64,000 nucleotides of DNA, taken from the NCBI GenBank assembly GCA_016190445.1, contig JACPQL010000041.1, positions 1 through 64,000 on the forward strand, given 5' to 3'. The notes under the pieces are model-generated. The model did no database searches, had not been told where the DNA came from, and saw only the letters and a program-made list of their open reading frames with translations. The stretch comes from Chloroflexota bacterium (GTDB lineage: Bacteria > Chloroflexota > Dehalococcoidia > Lucifugimonadales > JACPQL01). Numbering within the stretch: position 1 is the stretch's first letter; each line of letters opens with the position of its first letter. This document shows positions 37,191-45,905 of the stretch, in pieces. The position numbers were made by a program, and so were the translations under genes.

Positions 37191-37633
37191 CAACAATCAC
37201 GCTTCCACCGCAGCCTAACGAGACTAGAACACGATATAGCAGCTTGTTGCCCATAAGCACAGCCTCCGCTGTAAGTGACGCCTTTCGTGGCTCTGTCATA
37301 TCCCCAACTGCAAGTGTAGTCACGCGCCAAAGAGCCGATCCGCTTCGCGAGCAGTTCCGAGCCTTGGCCGATTGGTGGCATGACGCGACTGATGCCTTGT
37401 CATCTCCGGATGAAAAGGCAGAACATGTAGCTTATCAACGCATTGTCGCCGCAGGTCGCCCAGTGCTACGCTACATCCTCGAAGACTTGCGTGATCGTGG
37501 CGGCCATTGGTTCATGGCGCTTGAGGAAATCACGCATATGGAGCCTCCAATTCCGGACGGCGTGACTCCCAGTCTTCGGGCAGAGAGGGACGCGTGGCTT
37601 TCATGGGGAAAGGCTACGGGCGTTCTTGACTAG
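37187..37633 (+). CDS. Hypothetical protein (cassette gene 2)
   Basis: ATGA overlap with gene 1; conserved-looking HVAYQRIVAAGRPVLRYILEDLRDRGGHWFMALEEITHMEPP. Confidence 0.7.
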   Translation: MTTITLPPQPNETRTRYSSLLPISTASAVSDAFRGSVISPTASVVTRQRADPLREQFRALADWWHDATDALSSPDEKAEHVAYQRIVAAGRPVLRYILEDLRDRGGHWFMALEEITHMEPPIPDGVTPSLRAERDAWLSWGKATGVLD

Positions 37634-37661
37634 CCATCGGCTGAATCTCGGAATCTCCGAT

Positions 37662-38105
37662 ATGCAAGCACGTCAGCACTGGCCGAGTCTCACGCCAGAT
37701 AGCTTCGTTGAAACCAGCCCCGTGGATCCCTTCTACAATTGCGCGGCGCATGCCGCCGACGATAACGATAAACCGTGGTGGCCTTCTCGCGCCCGCCGGT
37801 ACTATTGGCCCCCGGATGTGCCGAGGACCGCACATCTCGCTTCCTTTGAGGCTGCCTATGTCACAAAAGGTTATGAGAGATGTGCCACCCCAGACCTGGA
37901 AGAAGGCGTCGAGAAGATTGCCGTCTATGCTCTTGATGGCGTGCCCAAACATGTTGCTAGGCAACTCGCCAGCGGTCGATGGACAAGTAAGCTCGGCGAC
38001 CTGAAGGACATTGACCATGCTACACTGGACGACCTAGCAGGGCCTTTCTACGGGCATCCCATCCTCTTTATGAGGAGGCCGCGTGCCCAAGAGGATGCCG
38101 GATAA
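37662..38105 (+). CDS. Hypothetical protein (cassette gene 3), DUF7689-like
   Basis: DPFYNCAAHAADDN..WWP..YYWP...GVEKIAVYALDGVPKHVARQLASGRWTSKLGDLKDIDHATLDDL. Confidence 0.7.
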   Translation: MQARQHWPSLTPDSFVETSPVDPFYNCAAHAADDNDKPWWPSRARRYYWPPDVPRTAHLASFEAAYVTKGYERCATPDLEEGVEKIAVYALDGVPKHVARQLASGRWTSKLGDLKDIDHATLDDLAGPFYGHPILFMRRPRAQEDAG

Positions 38106-38256
38106 GCAACCGGAACACGTTAAGCTAGTTCCAGAAGAAAAGTTCAAAGAGGCGTTGAAGCAAGTGCTCTGCACCTCGAAAGTAGAATCTGGCGCTCAAT
38201 TAGCCAACTTCCAGGCTTCGAACAAAGTACGCCGCGAGAAAAAACGCAAACTATAG
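38083..38256 (+). CDS. smORF (cassette gene 4), 57-aa basic hypothetical protein
   Basis: My translation: MPKRMPDKQPEHVKLVPEEKFKEALKQVLCTSKVESGAQLANFQASNKVRREKKRKL*; GAGGAGG just upstream of GTG; 23-nt overlap with gene 3; below the ORF-track cutoff. Confidence 0.6.
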   Translation: MPKRMPDKQPEHVKLVPEEKFKEALKQVLCTSKVESGAQLANFQASNKVRREKKRKL

Positions 38257-38384
38257 CCCTGACCCGATGCTGCGTCAACAATATTATTGCCCTGCGAAGA
38301 CCAAGCGACTGCGGGGTGGCTTGCCGGGCGACCCTGAGGGTAGTCGGCATTCCTGCGGATGCGTCCTGCGCCACGCCGTCCCTC

Positions 38385-38393
38385 TGCTATAAT
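38385..38393 (+). promoter_or_regulatory. Extended -10 TGCTATAAT for xerC-like gene
   Basis: Exact TGCTATAAT 14 nt before ATG. Confidence 0.6.
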
Positions 38394-38407
38394 CAGCCGT
38401 AGCACCC

Positions 38408-39445
38408 ATGGAAAAGCTGTTTGGCGAGTACAAGTCCCACCTGCTGGGGAGCCGTGGGCTCTCCCCTGCCACGGTGCGTAACTACCTGGACGACCTGCAT
38501 CCCTTCAGGGAGTACCTGGCCAGGGAGGGCCTGGAGCCGGAGGCGGGCGTGGAGGCACTGCACGCTTTCCTGCTCCAGGACGGAGAGGCGGGTGTGCCCA
38601 TCCGGTACCGGCGCCTGGTGCGCGACTACCTGGCCTGGCTCATGCAGGGGAGGCCCGTTCAGGAGGGCACTCGGGCCAGGCGGCGCGGCCACGCCCGGGA
38701 CAGTGTCATCCGGATGCTGGTTGCCCTTCGGAGCTTCATGACCTACTGTATCCAGCTAGGCCTGCTGCCGGACGCGCCTATATGGAAGAGGCGCTCCTCC
38801 GCCATGCGCGCACTGATGCCCAAGCGGGAGCGCCGCCTTCCGGACGTCCTCACGCGCAGGGAGGCCGCCGATCTCATGGACGCCGCCGATGGTGGCGGTG
38901 CCGTCGAGCGGCCGCCCGGCCTGCCGGAGCGAGATGCCGCCCTTCTGGAGCTGCTATACTCCAGCGGCCTCCGGGTGAGCGAGGCCTCGGGGCTGGACAT
39001 TGAAAGCCTGAGCCTGTCGGCGCGGGAGGTGCGGGTGCGTGGCAAGGGGAACAAGGAGCGCATGGTGCGGGTGGGCAGGCCCGCAGCCGCTGCCATGGAG
39101 CGCTACCTGGAGAAGGGACGTCCCTTTCTGATCTGCCCCGCATCGGGCGGAGCACTCTTCCTGAACCGGTCAGGGGGACGCCTTTCGCCGCGGAGCATCC
39201 AGAAGCTGGTGAGGCGGTACGCCCTGGCTTCGGGGCTGCGACCCGGCGTGCACCCCCACACGTTGCGTCACAGCTTCGCCACTCACCTGCTGGAGGGTGG
39301 GGCAGACCTGCGAGTCGTCCAGGAGTTGCTGGGCCACAGCAGTCCCCGTACCACGCAGGTGTACACCCACGTTACCCCCGCTGAGGCGCGACGTGTCTAT
39401 CTACAGGCACACCCCAGGGCGAGGGTGGGGGGGGGTGGCACATGA
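38408..39445 (+). CDS. Tyrosine recombinase XerC/XerD family
   Basis: Catalytic residues: SSGLRVSEASGL (R), HPHTLRHSFATHLLEGGADLRVVQELLGHSSPRTTQVYTHV (HxxR..H..Y). Confidence 0.93.
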   Translation: MEKLFGEYKSHLLGSRGLSPATVRNYLDDLHPFREYLAREGLEPEAGVEALHAFLLQDGEAGVPIRYRRLVRDYLAWLMQGRPVQEGTRARRRGHARDSVIRMLVALRSFMTYCIQLGLLPDAPIWKRRSSAMRALMPKRERRLPDVLTRREAADLMDAADGGGAVERPPGLPERDAALLELLYSSGLRVSEASGLDIESLSLSAREVRVRGKGNKERMVRVGRPAAAAMERYLEKGRPFLICPASGGALFLNRSGGRLSPRSIQKLVRRYALASGLRPGVHPHTLRHSFATHLLEGGADLRVVQELLGHSSPRTTQVYTHVTPAEARRVYLQAHPRARVGGGGT

Positions 39446-39888
39446 GGGTCCTGGTGGTGAATGGGCCCAACCTGAACCTACAGGGGAGCCGCCAGCCCGA
39501 GGTGTATGGGACCATGACCCTGGGCGACATCGAGGCCGCCGTCTCCCGGCGGGCCCAAGAGCTGGGGGTGGAGGTAGCTTTCTTCCAGTCCAACACCGAG
39601 GGGGCCATCGTTGACTTCCTTCAGGCAGAGGCACCCCAGGTCCAGGGGGTCATCATCAACCCCGGCGCCCTGACCCACTACGGGCTCTCTCTGCGGGACG
39701 CTCTGGCCGCCCTCCCAGTGCCGGTGGTGGAGGTGCACCTTTCCAACATCTATGCCCGCGAGGAGTTCCGGCGCCAGTCGGTGATGGCGCCGGTGGTGCG
39801 GGGCCAGCTCTCCGGGCTGGGCTGGTGGGGGTACGTGGGCGCCCTGGAGTACCTGGCATCGGTTGTTGGGAAGGAGGGAGCAAGGTGA
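39442..39888 (+). CDS. aroQ: Type II 3-dehydroquinate dehydratase
   Basis: MRVLVVNGPNLNLQGSRQPEVYG, FFQSNTEGAIVDFLQ, GVIINPGALTHYGLSLRDAL, EVHLSNIYAREEFR. Confidence 0.96.
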   Translation: MRVLVVNGPNLNLQGSRQPEVYGTMTLGDIEAAVSRRAQELGVEVAFFQSNTEGAIVDFLQAEAPQVQGVIINPGALTHYGLSLRDALAALPVPVVEVHLSNIYAREEFRRQSVMAPVVRGQLSGLGWWGYVGALEYLASVVGKEGAR

Positions 39889-40967
39889 ACGCAGCAGGCC
39901 CCCTTGACCGCCTTCGTGGACTTTTGAAGCAACAGGAGCTGGACGCCCTCTTTGTATCTACGCCCGAGAACCGCCGCTATCTCTCGGGGTTCGATGGCTC
40001 CGCGGGCTGTCTGATCATCACCCAGAGCGACGCCATTCTGGCCACGGACTTCCGCTACGTGGAGCAGGCGGGCCGGCAGGCGCCGGACTACCGGGTGGTG
40101 AGGACCGGGGTGGAGAGCAAGTGGTTCCCCACGCTCCTTTCGGAGCTGGGGGTGCGACGGGTGGGCTTTGAGGCCCAGGACCTGACCGTGGCCCAGTATA
40201 ACCAGCTCACCGAGTCCCTGGGCAAGGGCAACGGGGTCAGCCTGGTGCCCACCCAGGGCATGGCGGAGCGGCTCCGGGCCGTCAAGACTCCCGAGGAGCG
40301 GGGGCTCATCCAGCGGGCCATTGACGCCGCCGACACAGCTTTCAGCCGGGTGGTCTCCACGATGCGCCCCGGCATCACCGAGCAAGAACTGGCCTGGGAG
40401 CTGGAGAAGGCGATGCGCGAGTTGGGCGCGGAGAAGATGTCCTTCGATATCATCGTGGCTGCTGGCCCCAACGGAGCACTCCCCCACCATCACCCCTCGG
40501 AGCGGGTGATACGGACAGGTGAGCCGGTAGTCATTGACATGGGTGCCCGCTACCAGGGGTACTGTAGCGACATGACCCGCACCGTGGTGCTGGGCGACGG
40601 GGGCGAGACCTTCCGCAGGGTGTTCGACACGGTGCTGGCCGCGCAGGAGACGGCCATAGCTGCGGTGGAGGCGGGCATGACGGGGGAGCAGGCCGATTCC
40701 CTGGCGAGGCGCGTCATTCAGGAGGCGGGCTACGGCGACAACTTCGGCCACGGCCTGGGCCACGGGGTGGGCCTGGCAGTCCACGAGTTCCCCCGGCTGG
40801 GCTTGCGCTCTGCCGATGTGCTGGAAGAGGGCATGGTGTTCACCATTGAGCCGGGGGTCTACCTGAGCGGATGGGGCGGCGTGAGGATAGAGGACATGGT
40901 GGTGCTGGAGGGCGGGCGGGCCGGGGTGCTCACCAGGGCGCCCAAAAAGGAGAAAGCAGGAGAGTGA
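39885..40967 (+). CDS. M24 family Xaa-Pro aminopeptidase
   Basis: VIDMGARYQGYCSDMTRTVVLG, GHGLGHGVGLAVHEFPRL, GMVFTIEPGVYL; GTG start after AAGGAGGGAG. Confidence 0.94.
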   Translation: MNAAGPLDRLRGLLKQQELDALFVSTPENRRYLSGFDGSAGCLIITQSDAILATDFRYVEQAGRQAPDYRVVRTGVESKWFPTLLSELGVRRVGFEAQDLTVAQYNQLTESLGKGNGVSLVPTQGMAERLRAVKTPEERGLIQRAIDAADTAFSRVVSTMRPGITEQELAWELEKAMRELGAEKMSFDIIVAAGPNGALPHHHPSERVIRTGEPVVIDMGARYQGYCSDMTRTVVLGDGGETFRRVFDTVLAAQETAIAAVEAGMTGEQADSLARRVIQEAGYGDNFGHGLGHGVGLAVHEFPRLGLRSADVLEEGMVFTIEPGVYLSGWGGVRIEDMVVLEGGRAGVLTRAPKKEKAGE

Positions 40968-40970
40968 AGC

Positions 40971-41537
40971 ATGGTCCTTGGGTTCAGCGACCTGAAAAAC
41001 GGAATGACCATCGAACTGGACGGCGAGCCCTATAAGGTGGAGGAGTTCACCCACACCAAGATGCAGCAGCGGGCTCCAACCGTACGTATCCGGCTGCGCA
41101 ATCTCCGCACCGGCAAGATGGTGGAGCGCTCCTTCTCGGGGTACAAGCTCCAGTTGACTCCGGCACAGGTGGAGACCCGCGCCGCCCAGTATCTTTACAA
41201 CGACGGCGAACATTACCACTTCATGGACACGGAGAACTTCGAGCAGTACCCCCTTAGCCTGGAGCAACTCGGCGACGCGGTCAACTACCTCACGGAACAA
41301 GGGGAGGTGGAGCTGCTCTTCTTCAAGGAGGCCCCTATTGCCCTGGAGCTTCCCACCACCGTGGACCTGGCTGTGGTGGAGACGGCACCCGGCTTCAAAG
41401 GGGACACCGCATCGGGCAGCACCAAGCCTGCCAAGGTGGAGACGGGCATAATGGTCCAGGTCCCCTTCTTTGTAAACACGGGGGAGAAGATCAGAGTGGA
41501 CACCCGCACCGGCCAGTACGTGGAGCGCGTGGGTTAG
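40971..41537 (+). CDS. efp: Elongation factor P
   Basis: GFSDLKNGMTIELDGEPYKVEEFTHTKMQQRAPTVRIRLRNL, YLYNDGEHYHFMDTENFEQ, GDTASGSTKPAKVETGIMVQVPFFVNTGEKIRVDTRTGQYVERV. Confidence 0.97.
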   Translation: MVLGFSDLKNGMTIELDGEPYKVEEFTHTKMQQRAPTVRIRLRNLRTGKMVERSFSGYKLQLTPAQVETRAAQYLYNDGEHYHFMDTENFEQYPLSLEQLGDAVNYLTEQGEVELLFFKEAPIALELPTTVDLAVVETAPGFKGDTASGSTKPAKVETGIMVQVPFFVNTGEKIRVDTRTGQYVERVG

Positions 41538-41549
41538 AAGGGGCTCCCT

Positions 41550-41831
41550 ATGGACGAGAAGGTTCTCACCCGGCACCCCGAAGGGAAGCGGGGCAGAAGC
41601 ATAAGCAGGGCCAAGTACGAGGCCGTGCGACAGGCCATCCTGGACTCCCTTGCGCCCCGAGGGGAGCTAACTCACACTGCACTGACGGAGGCTGTGGTGG
41701 AGAGGCTGAAGGGCAAGTTCACCGGCTCCATCCCCTGGTACATGGAGACGGTGAAGCTGGACCTGGAGGCGAAAGGGATCATCCAGCGGGTGCCCAACAC
41801 CAGGCCCCAGCATGTCCGGCTGGTCAAGTAA
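41550..41831 (+). CDS. Small conserved hypothetical protein (DUF6958-like)
   Basis: 93-aa ORF ..RHPEGKRGRSISRAKYEAVRQAIL.. SIPWYMETVKLDLEAKGIIQRV. Confidence 0.6.
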   Translation: MDEKVLTRHPEGKRGRSISRAKYEAVRQAILDSLAPRGELTHTALTEAVVERLKGKFTGSIPWYMETVKLDLEAKGIIQRVPNTRPQHVRLVK

Positions 41832-41885
41832 GCCTGCCGATTCTACAGCCGCGGGGCCCTACCTTACACCCTGGAAGGAGCGGCC

Positions 41886-42548
41886 ATGACTATTGATGTA
41901 CACGAGGTGGTGGTGCTGCGCCCGCTCCAGTGGCATGAGTACGAGGCTGCGACCATCCAGCACGTCATCCCGTACCTGGCCCGCCACGGGGCCCAGGTGC
42001 TGGGGCTCTGGTACACCGTCGTCGGACAGGTGGATGAGGCGGTGATGATCACTCGCTATCGGGACTTGGCCCACTGGGAGCAGACGCACCAGGGGGGCGA
42101 GGGCAATCCGGCGGAGCGCCGCGCCTTCCAGGAGGCGCTGGCGCATCGCTCAGGGCTTTGCCTGGAGGAGACGGCCAAGCTCATGGTGCCCAGCACGGTG
42201 GCCCAGGGGGTGAAGTTGGACATGGAGGGGCGCAAGGTTTTCGCCAACCGCACCCAGCACCTGGTCCCGGGAGGGTGGGTGGAGTACGAGCGGATCACCG
42301 CCACGGAGATGTGGCCTCGTCTTATCCCCAGGGGCGCGGAGCCGGTGGGGCTGTGGCGCACCCTGGTGGGGCGGGCCAACGAGGCCAACCTGCTGACCCA
42401 GTACAAGGACATGGCGGCCTGGGAGAGCACCCACCCGGCCCACGGTGCCGGCGAAGGGGACAACGTAGACCCGTCCCGGCAGCGTCGCAAGGGACTTTTC
42501 CGTGGGGAGCACCTGCGGCTTATGCTGGCCAGCCGCTACAGGCCGTAG
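41886..42548 (+). CDS. Hypothetical protein with two NIPSNAP/dimeric-barrel-like repeats
   Basis: AAGGAGCGGCC before ATG; repeats ..GLWYTVVGQVDEAVMITRYRDLAHWEQTH and ..GLWRTLVGRANEANLLTQYKDMAAWESTH. Confidence 0.7.
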   Translation: MTIDVHEVVVLRPLQWHEYEAATIQHVIPYLARHGAQVLGLWYTVVGQVDEAVMITRYRDLAHWEQTHQGGEGNPAERRAFQEALAHRSGLCLEETAKLMVPSTVAQGVKLDMEGRKVFANRTQHLVPGGWVEYERITATEMWPRLIPRGAEPVGLWRTLVGRANEANLLTQYKDMAAWESTHPAHGAGEGDNVDPSRQRRKGLFRGEHLRLMLASRYRP

Positions 42549-42576
42549 AAGCTACGTGGCTCTGTTGACACATCGT

Positions 42577-42612
42577 GCCGCTCGTCCTGAGCCTGTCGAA
42601 GGGCGAGCGGCA
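42577..42612. repeat. Family C repeat copy
   Basis: GCCGCTCGTCCTGAGCCTGTCGAAGGGCGAGCGGC. Confidence 0.7.
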
Positions 42613-42622
42613 AAACGGGTGC

Positions 42623-43000
42623 TCAGCCTGTCCGCTTGAACCGCATCGCTGACCAGTCGTCATCAATAGCCACCAGGGAGACCCCCGTGAGGCCATACCT
42701 GGCCATGAGCGCGTTGCCTGTGTCGCGGTTAATGTCCGCCTTGTACTTCTTGAAAGTGCCCTTGGGGTATGCGACCCAGAACACTGCGTTATCCTCCAGG
42801 AAAGACGACGCGATGTTGGCAATCTCCTCAGCCTCCCCCAGTGACTTGGCGAAGGCAATGGCCCACTCGTACTTGCCCTTGGGAGAGGTGTCCACCGGCA
42901 CGCCGAGGTCATTCATGACCTGGGGGAACTCAGTGGGGGCCTGGTAGACGAGGGACGGCGACTGGCCCTTATGCATCAGCTTCTTGAGCACAGGATTCAT
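42623..43000 (-). CDS. Conserved hypothetical protein (DUF3052-like)
   Basis: 125-aa ORF MNPVLKKLMHKGQSPSLVYQAP..; VFWVAYPKGTFKKYKADINRD..LVAIDDDWSAMRFKR. Confidence 0.65.
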   Translation of the reverse strand: MNPVLKKLMHKGQSPSLVYQAPTEFPQVMNDLGVPVDTSPKGKYEWAIAFAKSLGEAEEIANIASSFLEDNAVFWVAYPKGTFKKYKADINRDTGNALMARYGLTGVSLVAIDDDWSAMRFKRTG

Positions 43001-43099
43001 GGCACTCGCTTTGTTCACAACTGGTGGGCCGTCGGGGACCCGAACCATAAGAGCGCGGACTGAAGGTCCGCGCTCTTTCTGGCTGGGCTAGCTGGAGAC

Positions 43100-45376
43100 C
43101 TAGCGGGGGCCGGGCCTGGGGCCAGGGCCGCCGGTAGGCGGTGCGCCGGGGCGCCCGCGCTCCCCGCGGTAAGAGCCGTTGGGCCTCCCACCCCTGGGTG
43201 GGCCCCCCTCCCCAAACCCATGCCTGGGCGGGCCACCCGGCCCCATGCGCTCCCGCGGGGGCTCTCGGCGCTCCTCTCGGTGGGCTGGCGTGGACTCCCC
43301 CAAGAGAACGGCCCGGCGGGAGAGATTGATGCGGCCCATCCGGTCTATCTCGACCACCTTCACCTCAAGCTCGTCTCCCACCTTCACCACGTCCTCCACG
43401 CTGGTGACGCGCTCCTCCGCCAGCTCGCTGATATGGACCAGCCCCTCCTTGCCGGGAAGGATCTCCACGAAGGCGCCGAAGTTCATCAGGCGGGTCACCT
43501 TCCCCTTGTAGGTCTGGCCCACCTCAACCTCGCGGGTGAGGGTCTCGATGATGCTGATGGCCCGCTGCGAGGCCTCCCCGTTCACCGAACCTATGGTGAT
43601 GGTGCCGTCATCGGCCACGTCAATGGTGACGCCCGTCTCCTCGATGATGCTCCGGATGGTCTTGCCCCCCGGGCCTATGACCGCGCCTATCTTGTCCACC
43701 GGCACGGTGATCCGCACCATCCTGGGGGCGTAGGGGCTGAGGGTGGAGCGGGTCTGGGGCATGGTGTCGGTCATACGGGACAGGATGTGCAGCCTCCCGG
43801 CTTGGGCCTGTGCCAGGGCCTGGCGCATCACATCCAGAGTGATGCCCTTCATCTTGATGTCCATCTGGAGGGCTGTTATGCCCGCCGCGGTGCCCGCCAC
43901 TTTGAAGTCCATATCGCCCAGGAAGTCTTCGATGCCCTGGATGTCGCTCAGGACAACGAACCTGCCATGGTCGCCCATGACCAAGCCCATGGCCACTCCA
44001 GCTACAGGACGCTTGATGGGGGTGCCCGCGTCCATCAGCGCCAGGGTGCTCCCGCAGACGCTTGCCATGGAGGTGCTGCCGTTGGAGCTAAGCACCTCGG
44101 AGACGATGCGTATGGTGTAGGGGAACTCCTCTTCTCCGGGGATCACTGGTGCCAGTGCGCGCTCCGCCAGGGCACCGTGGCCAACCTCTCGCCTGCCGGG
44201 AGAGCCCAGGCGGCGCACCTCCCCCACGGAGAAGGGGGGGAAGTTGTAGTGGTGCATGAAACGTTTGGTGTCCTCCGGACTCAGGGTGTCCAGCCTCTGT
44301 TCCTCGCGCATGGAGCCCAGGGTGACGATGCTGAGCACCTGAGTCTGGCCGCGAGTGAACAGGCCCGAGCCATGGGTCCGGGGCAGTATGCCTACCTGGC
44401 AGGAGATGGGCCGGATGTCCCTGGGACCGCGCCCGTCGGGGCGGCGGCCCTGGTCCAGAATCTTGGTGCGGACAACTCGCTTGAGGAGGGCATCGAAAGC
44501 CTCGGCCACCTGGGCCTTCCCATCGGTGTCGCCCAGCTTCTGGACCAACTCCTCTTCAATAGCTCTGAGTTCGGCGTTGCGCTCTCCTTTGGCCTCTCCA
44601 CGGTCTATGAGCGCTGCCAGGCGGTCTCTGGCGATGCCAGAGACCCGCTCTTCCAGTGTAGGCTCCACGCCCTTGGGAGCAGTGAACGCCATCTTGGGCT
44701 TGCCGATCTCGGCTGCCATCCGGTTCTGGAGGTCAATAAGCACCTGGTTGATCTCCTGCCCGCGGCGTATGGCCTCCAGGACCACCTCCTCGGGCACCTC
44801 CTTTGCGCCTGCCTCCACCATGACCACGGCATCGCGGGTGCCGGCCACCACCAGCTCCAGCGCACCCTGCTGGATCTGGGCAAAAGTGGGGTTCACCACA
44901 AACTGGTTGTCCAGGTAGCCCATGCGCGTGGCGGCCACCGGCCCACCAAAGGGGACCTCCGAGATGGAGAGGGCGGTGGAGGCGCCTATTATGCCCAGGA
45001 CGTCCGGGGGGTTCTCTTTGTCCACCGAAAGTATGGTGATGATGACCTGAACGTCGTTGCGAAGCCCCTTGGGGAACAGGGGCCGAAGGGGCCGGTCCGT
45101 CAGGCGCGCTGCCAGGGTCGCCTCCTGTGAGGGGCGGCCCTCCCTGCGGAAGAAGCTGCCGGGGATTTTGCCCGCAGCGTATAGCCTTTCCTCGTAGTCC
45201 ACGGTGAGGGGGAAAAAGTCTGCCCCCTCGCGGGGCTGGGGGGAGATGCAGGCGGTGGCCAGGACCACGCAGTCGCCATAGCGGAGCGTTACTGCCCCTC
45301 CAGCCTGTTCAGCCAACTCACCAGTCTCAATGACCAGTCTCTTCCCCGCCACCTCTACCTCGTAGTTCCGTGCCAT
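43100..45376 (-). CDS. pnp: Polyribonucleotide nucleotidyltransferase (PNPase) with RG-rich tail
   Basis: Two RNase PH domains, KH ([22 protein letters not shown]), S1 ([28 protein letters not shown]). Confidence 0.97.
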   Translation of the reverse strand: MARNYEVEVAGKRLVIETGELAEQAGGAVTLRYGDCVVLATACISPQPREGADFFPLTVDYEERLYAAGKIPGSFFRREGRPSQEATLAARLTDRPLRPLFPKGLRNDVQVIITILSVDKENPPDVLGIIGASTALSISEVPFGGPVAATRMGYLDNQFVVNPTFAQIQQGALELVVAGTRDAVVMVEAGAKEVPEEVVLEAIRRGQEINQVLIDLQNRMAAEIGKPKMAFTAPKGVEPTLEERVSGIARDRLAALIDRGEAKGERNAELRAIEEELVQKLGDTDGKAQVAEAFDALLKRVVRTKILDQGRRPDGRGPRDIRPISCQVGILPRTHGSGLFTRGQTQVLSIVTLGSMREEQRLDTLSPEDTKRFMHHYNFPPFSVGEVRRLGSPGRREVGHGALAERALAPVIPGEEEFPYTIRIVSEVLSSNGSTSMASVCGSTLALMDAGTPIKRPVAGVAMGLVMGDHGRFVVLSDIQGIEDFLGDMDFKVAGTAAGITALQMDIKMKGITLDVMRQALAQAQAGRLHILSRMTDTMPQTRSTLSPYAPRMVRITVPVDKIGAVIGPGGKTIRSIIEETGVTIDVADDGTITIGSVNGEASQRAISIIETLTREVEVGQTYKGKVTRLMNFGAFVEILPGKEGLVHISELAEERVTSVEDVVKVGDELEVKVVEIDRMGRINLSRRAVLLGESTPAHREERREPPRERMGPGGPPRHGFGEGGPPRGGRPNGSYRGERGRPGAPPTGGPGPRPGPR

Positions 45377-45423
45377 AAAAGCGAATACCTCCTAAAGTCC
45401 CCGGTGCAAGCTGCCCAGAAAAG

Positions 45424-45450
45424 GGTAAGCACCCTAACAGGGTGCTTACC
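45424..45450 (-). terminator. 12-bp perfect hairpin overlapping rpsO stop codon
   Basis: GGTAAGCACCCT-AAC-AGGGTGCTTACC followed on - strand by CTTTTC. Confidence 0.6.
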
Positions 45451-45727
45451 GGCGCAGTCCTAGCCGTGTGATCAGCGACCTGTACCGCCCCACGTCCTCC
45501 TGACCCAGATACCTTAGCAACCGCCGTCGCTGTCCCACAAGCCTCAGCAGGCCATGCTGAGAATGCTTGTCTTTGGGATGAGTCCGCAAGTGCTCCGTGA
45601 TCTGGTTGATGCGCCCTGTGAGGAGCGCCACCTGCACCTCCACAGAGCCAGAATCGCCTTCCTTGGTCTGAAATTCCTTTATTGTCTGCTGCTTCCTGCT
45701 ATCTGTTACCACGGGGTCTAATTCCAT
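45446..45727 (-). CDS. rpsO: 30S ribosomal protein S15
   Basis: [61 protein letters not shown]. Confidence 0.96.
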   Translation of the reverse strand: MELDPVVTDSRKQQTIKEFQTKEGDSGSVEVQVALLTGRINQITEHLRTHPKDKHSQHGLLRLVGQRRRLLRYLGQEDVGRYRSLITRLGLRR

Positions 45728-45905
45728 CCGTCTCTCCGAAATCCATTCATCGCATATGATAACATGCTCCTCACTCTGGCACAACGGGATGGCATCCGCC
45801 GGAAGGATATTGTGATGTCTTGCACAATCCTCCTCCGGTTGCCTTGACGGTGCAGTGGCGGGATGCTATAGTCCGTCCAATTATCGGGGGGGAGGGTGGG
45901 CCGCA

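Noticed and set aside
36780-38256. Calling the cassette a toxin-antitoxin or defence system outright
   Set aside because: No diagnostic domain by eye; kept only as a hypothesis.
38408-39445. Xer-like gene as an integrase of a mobile island
   Set aside because: Adjacent to housekeeping topA/dprA/aroQ and has its own promoter; no att direct repeats or other mobile genes recognised. Chromosomal XerC/D is the simpler reading.
39750-41576. 608-aa - strand ORF over aroQ, M24 peptidase and efp
   Set aside because: Antisense to three well-supported genes; no recognisable domain.
43220-45130. 636-aa + strand ORF
   Set aside because: Antisense to pnp.
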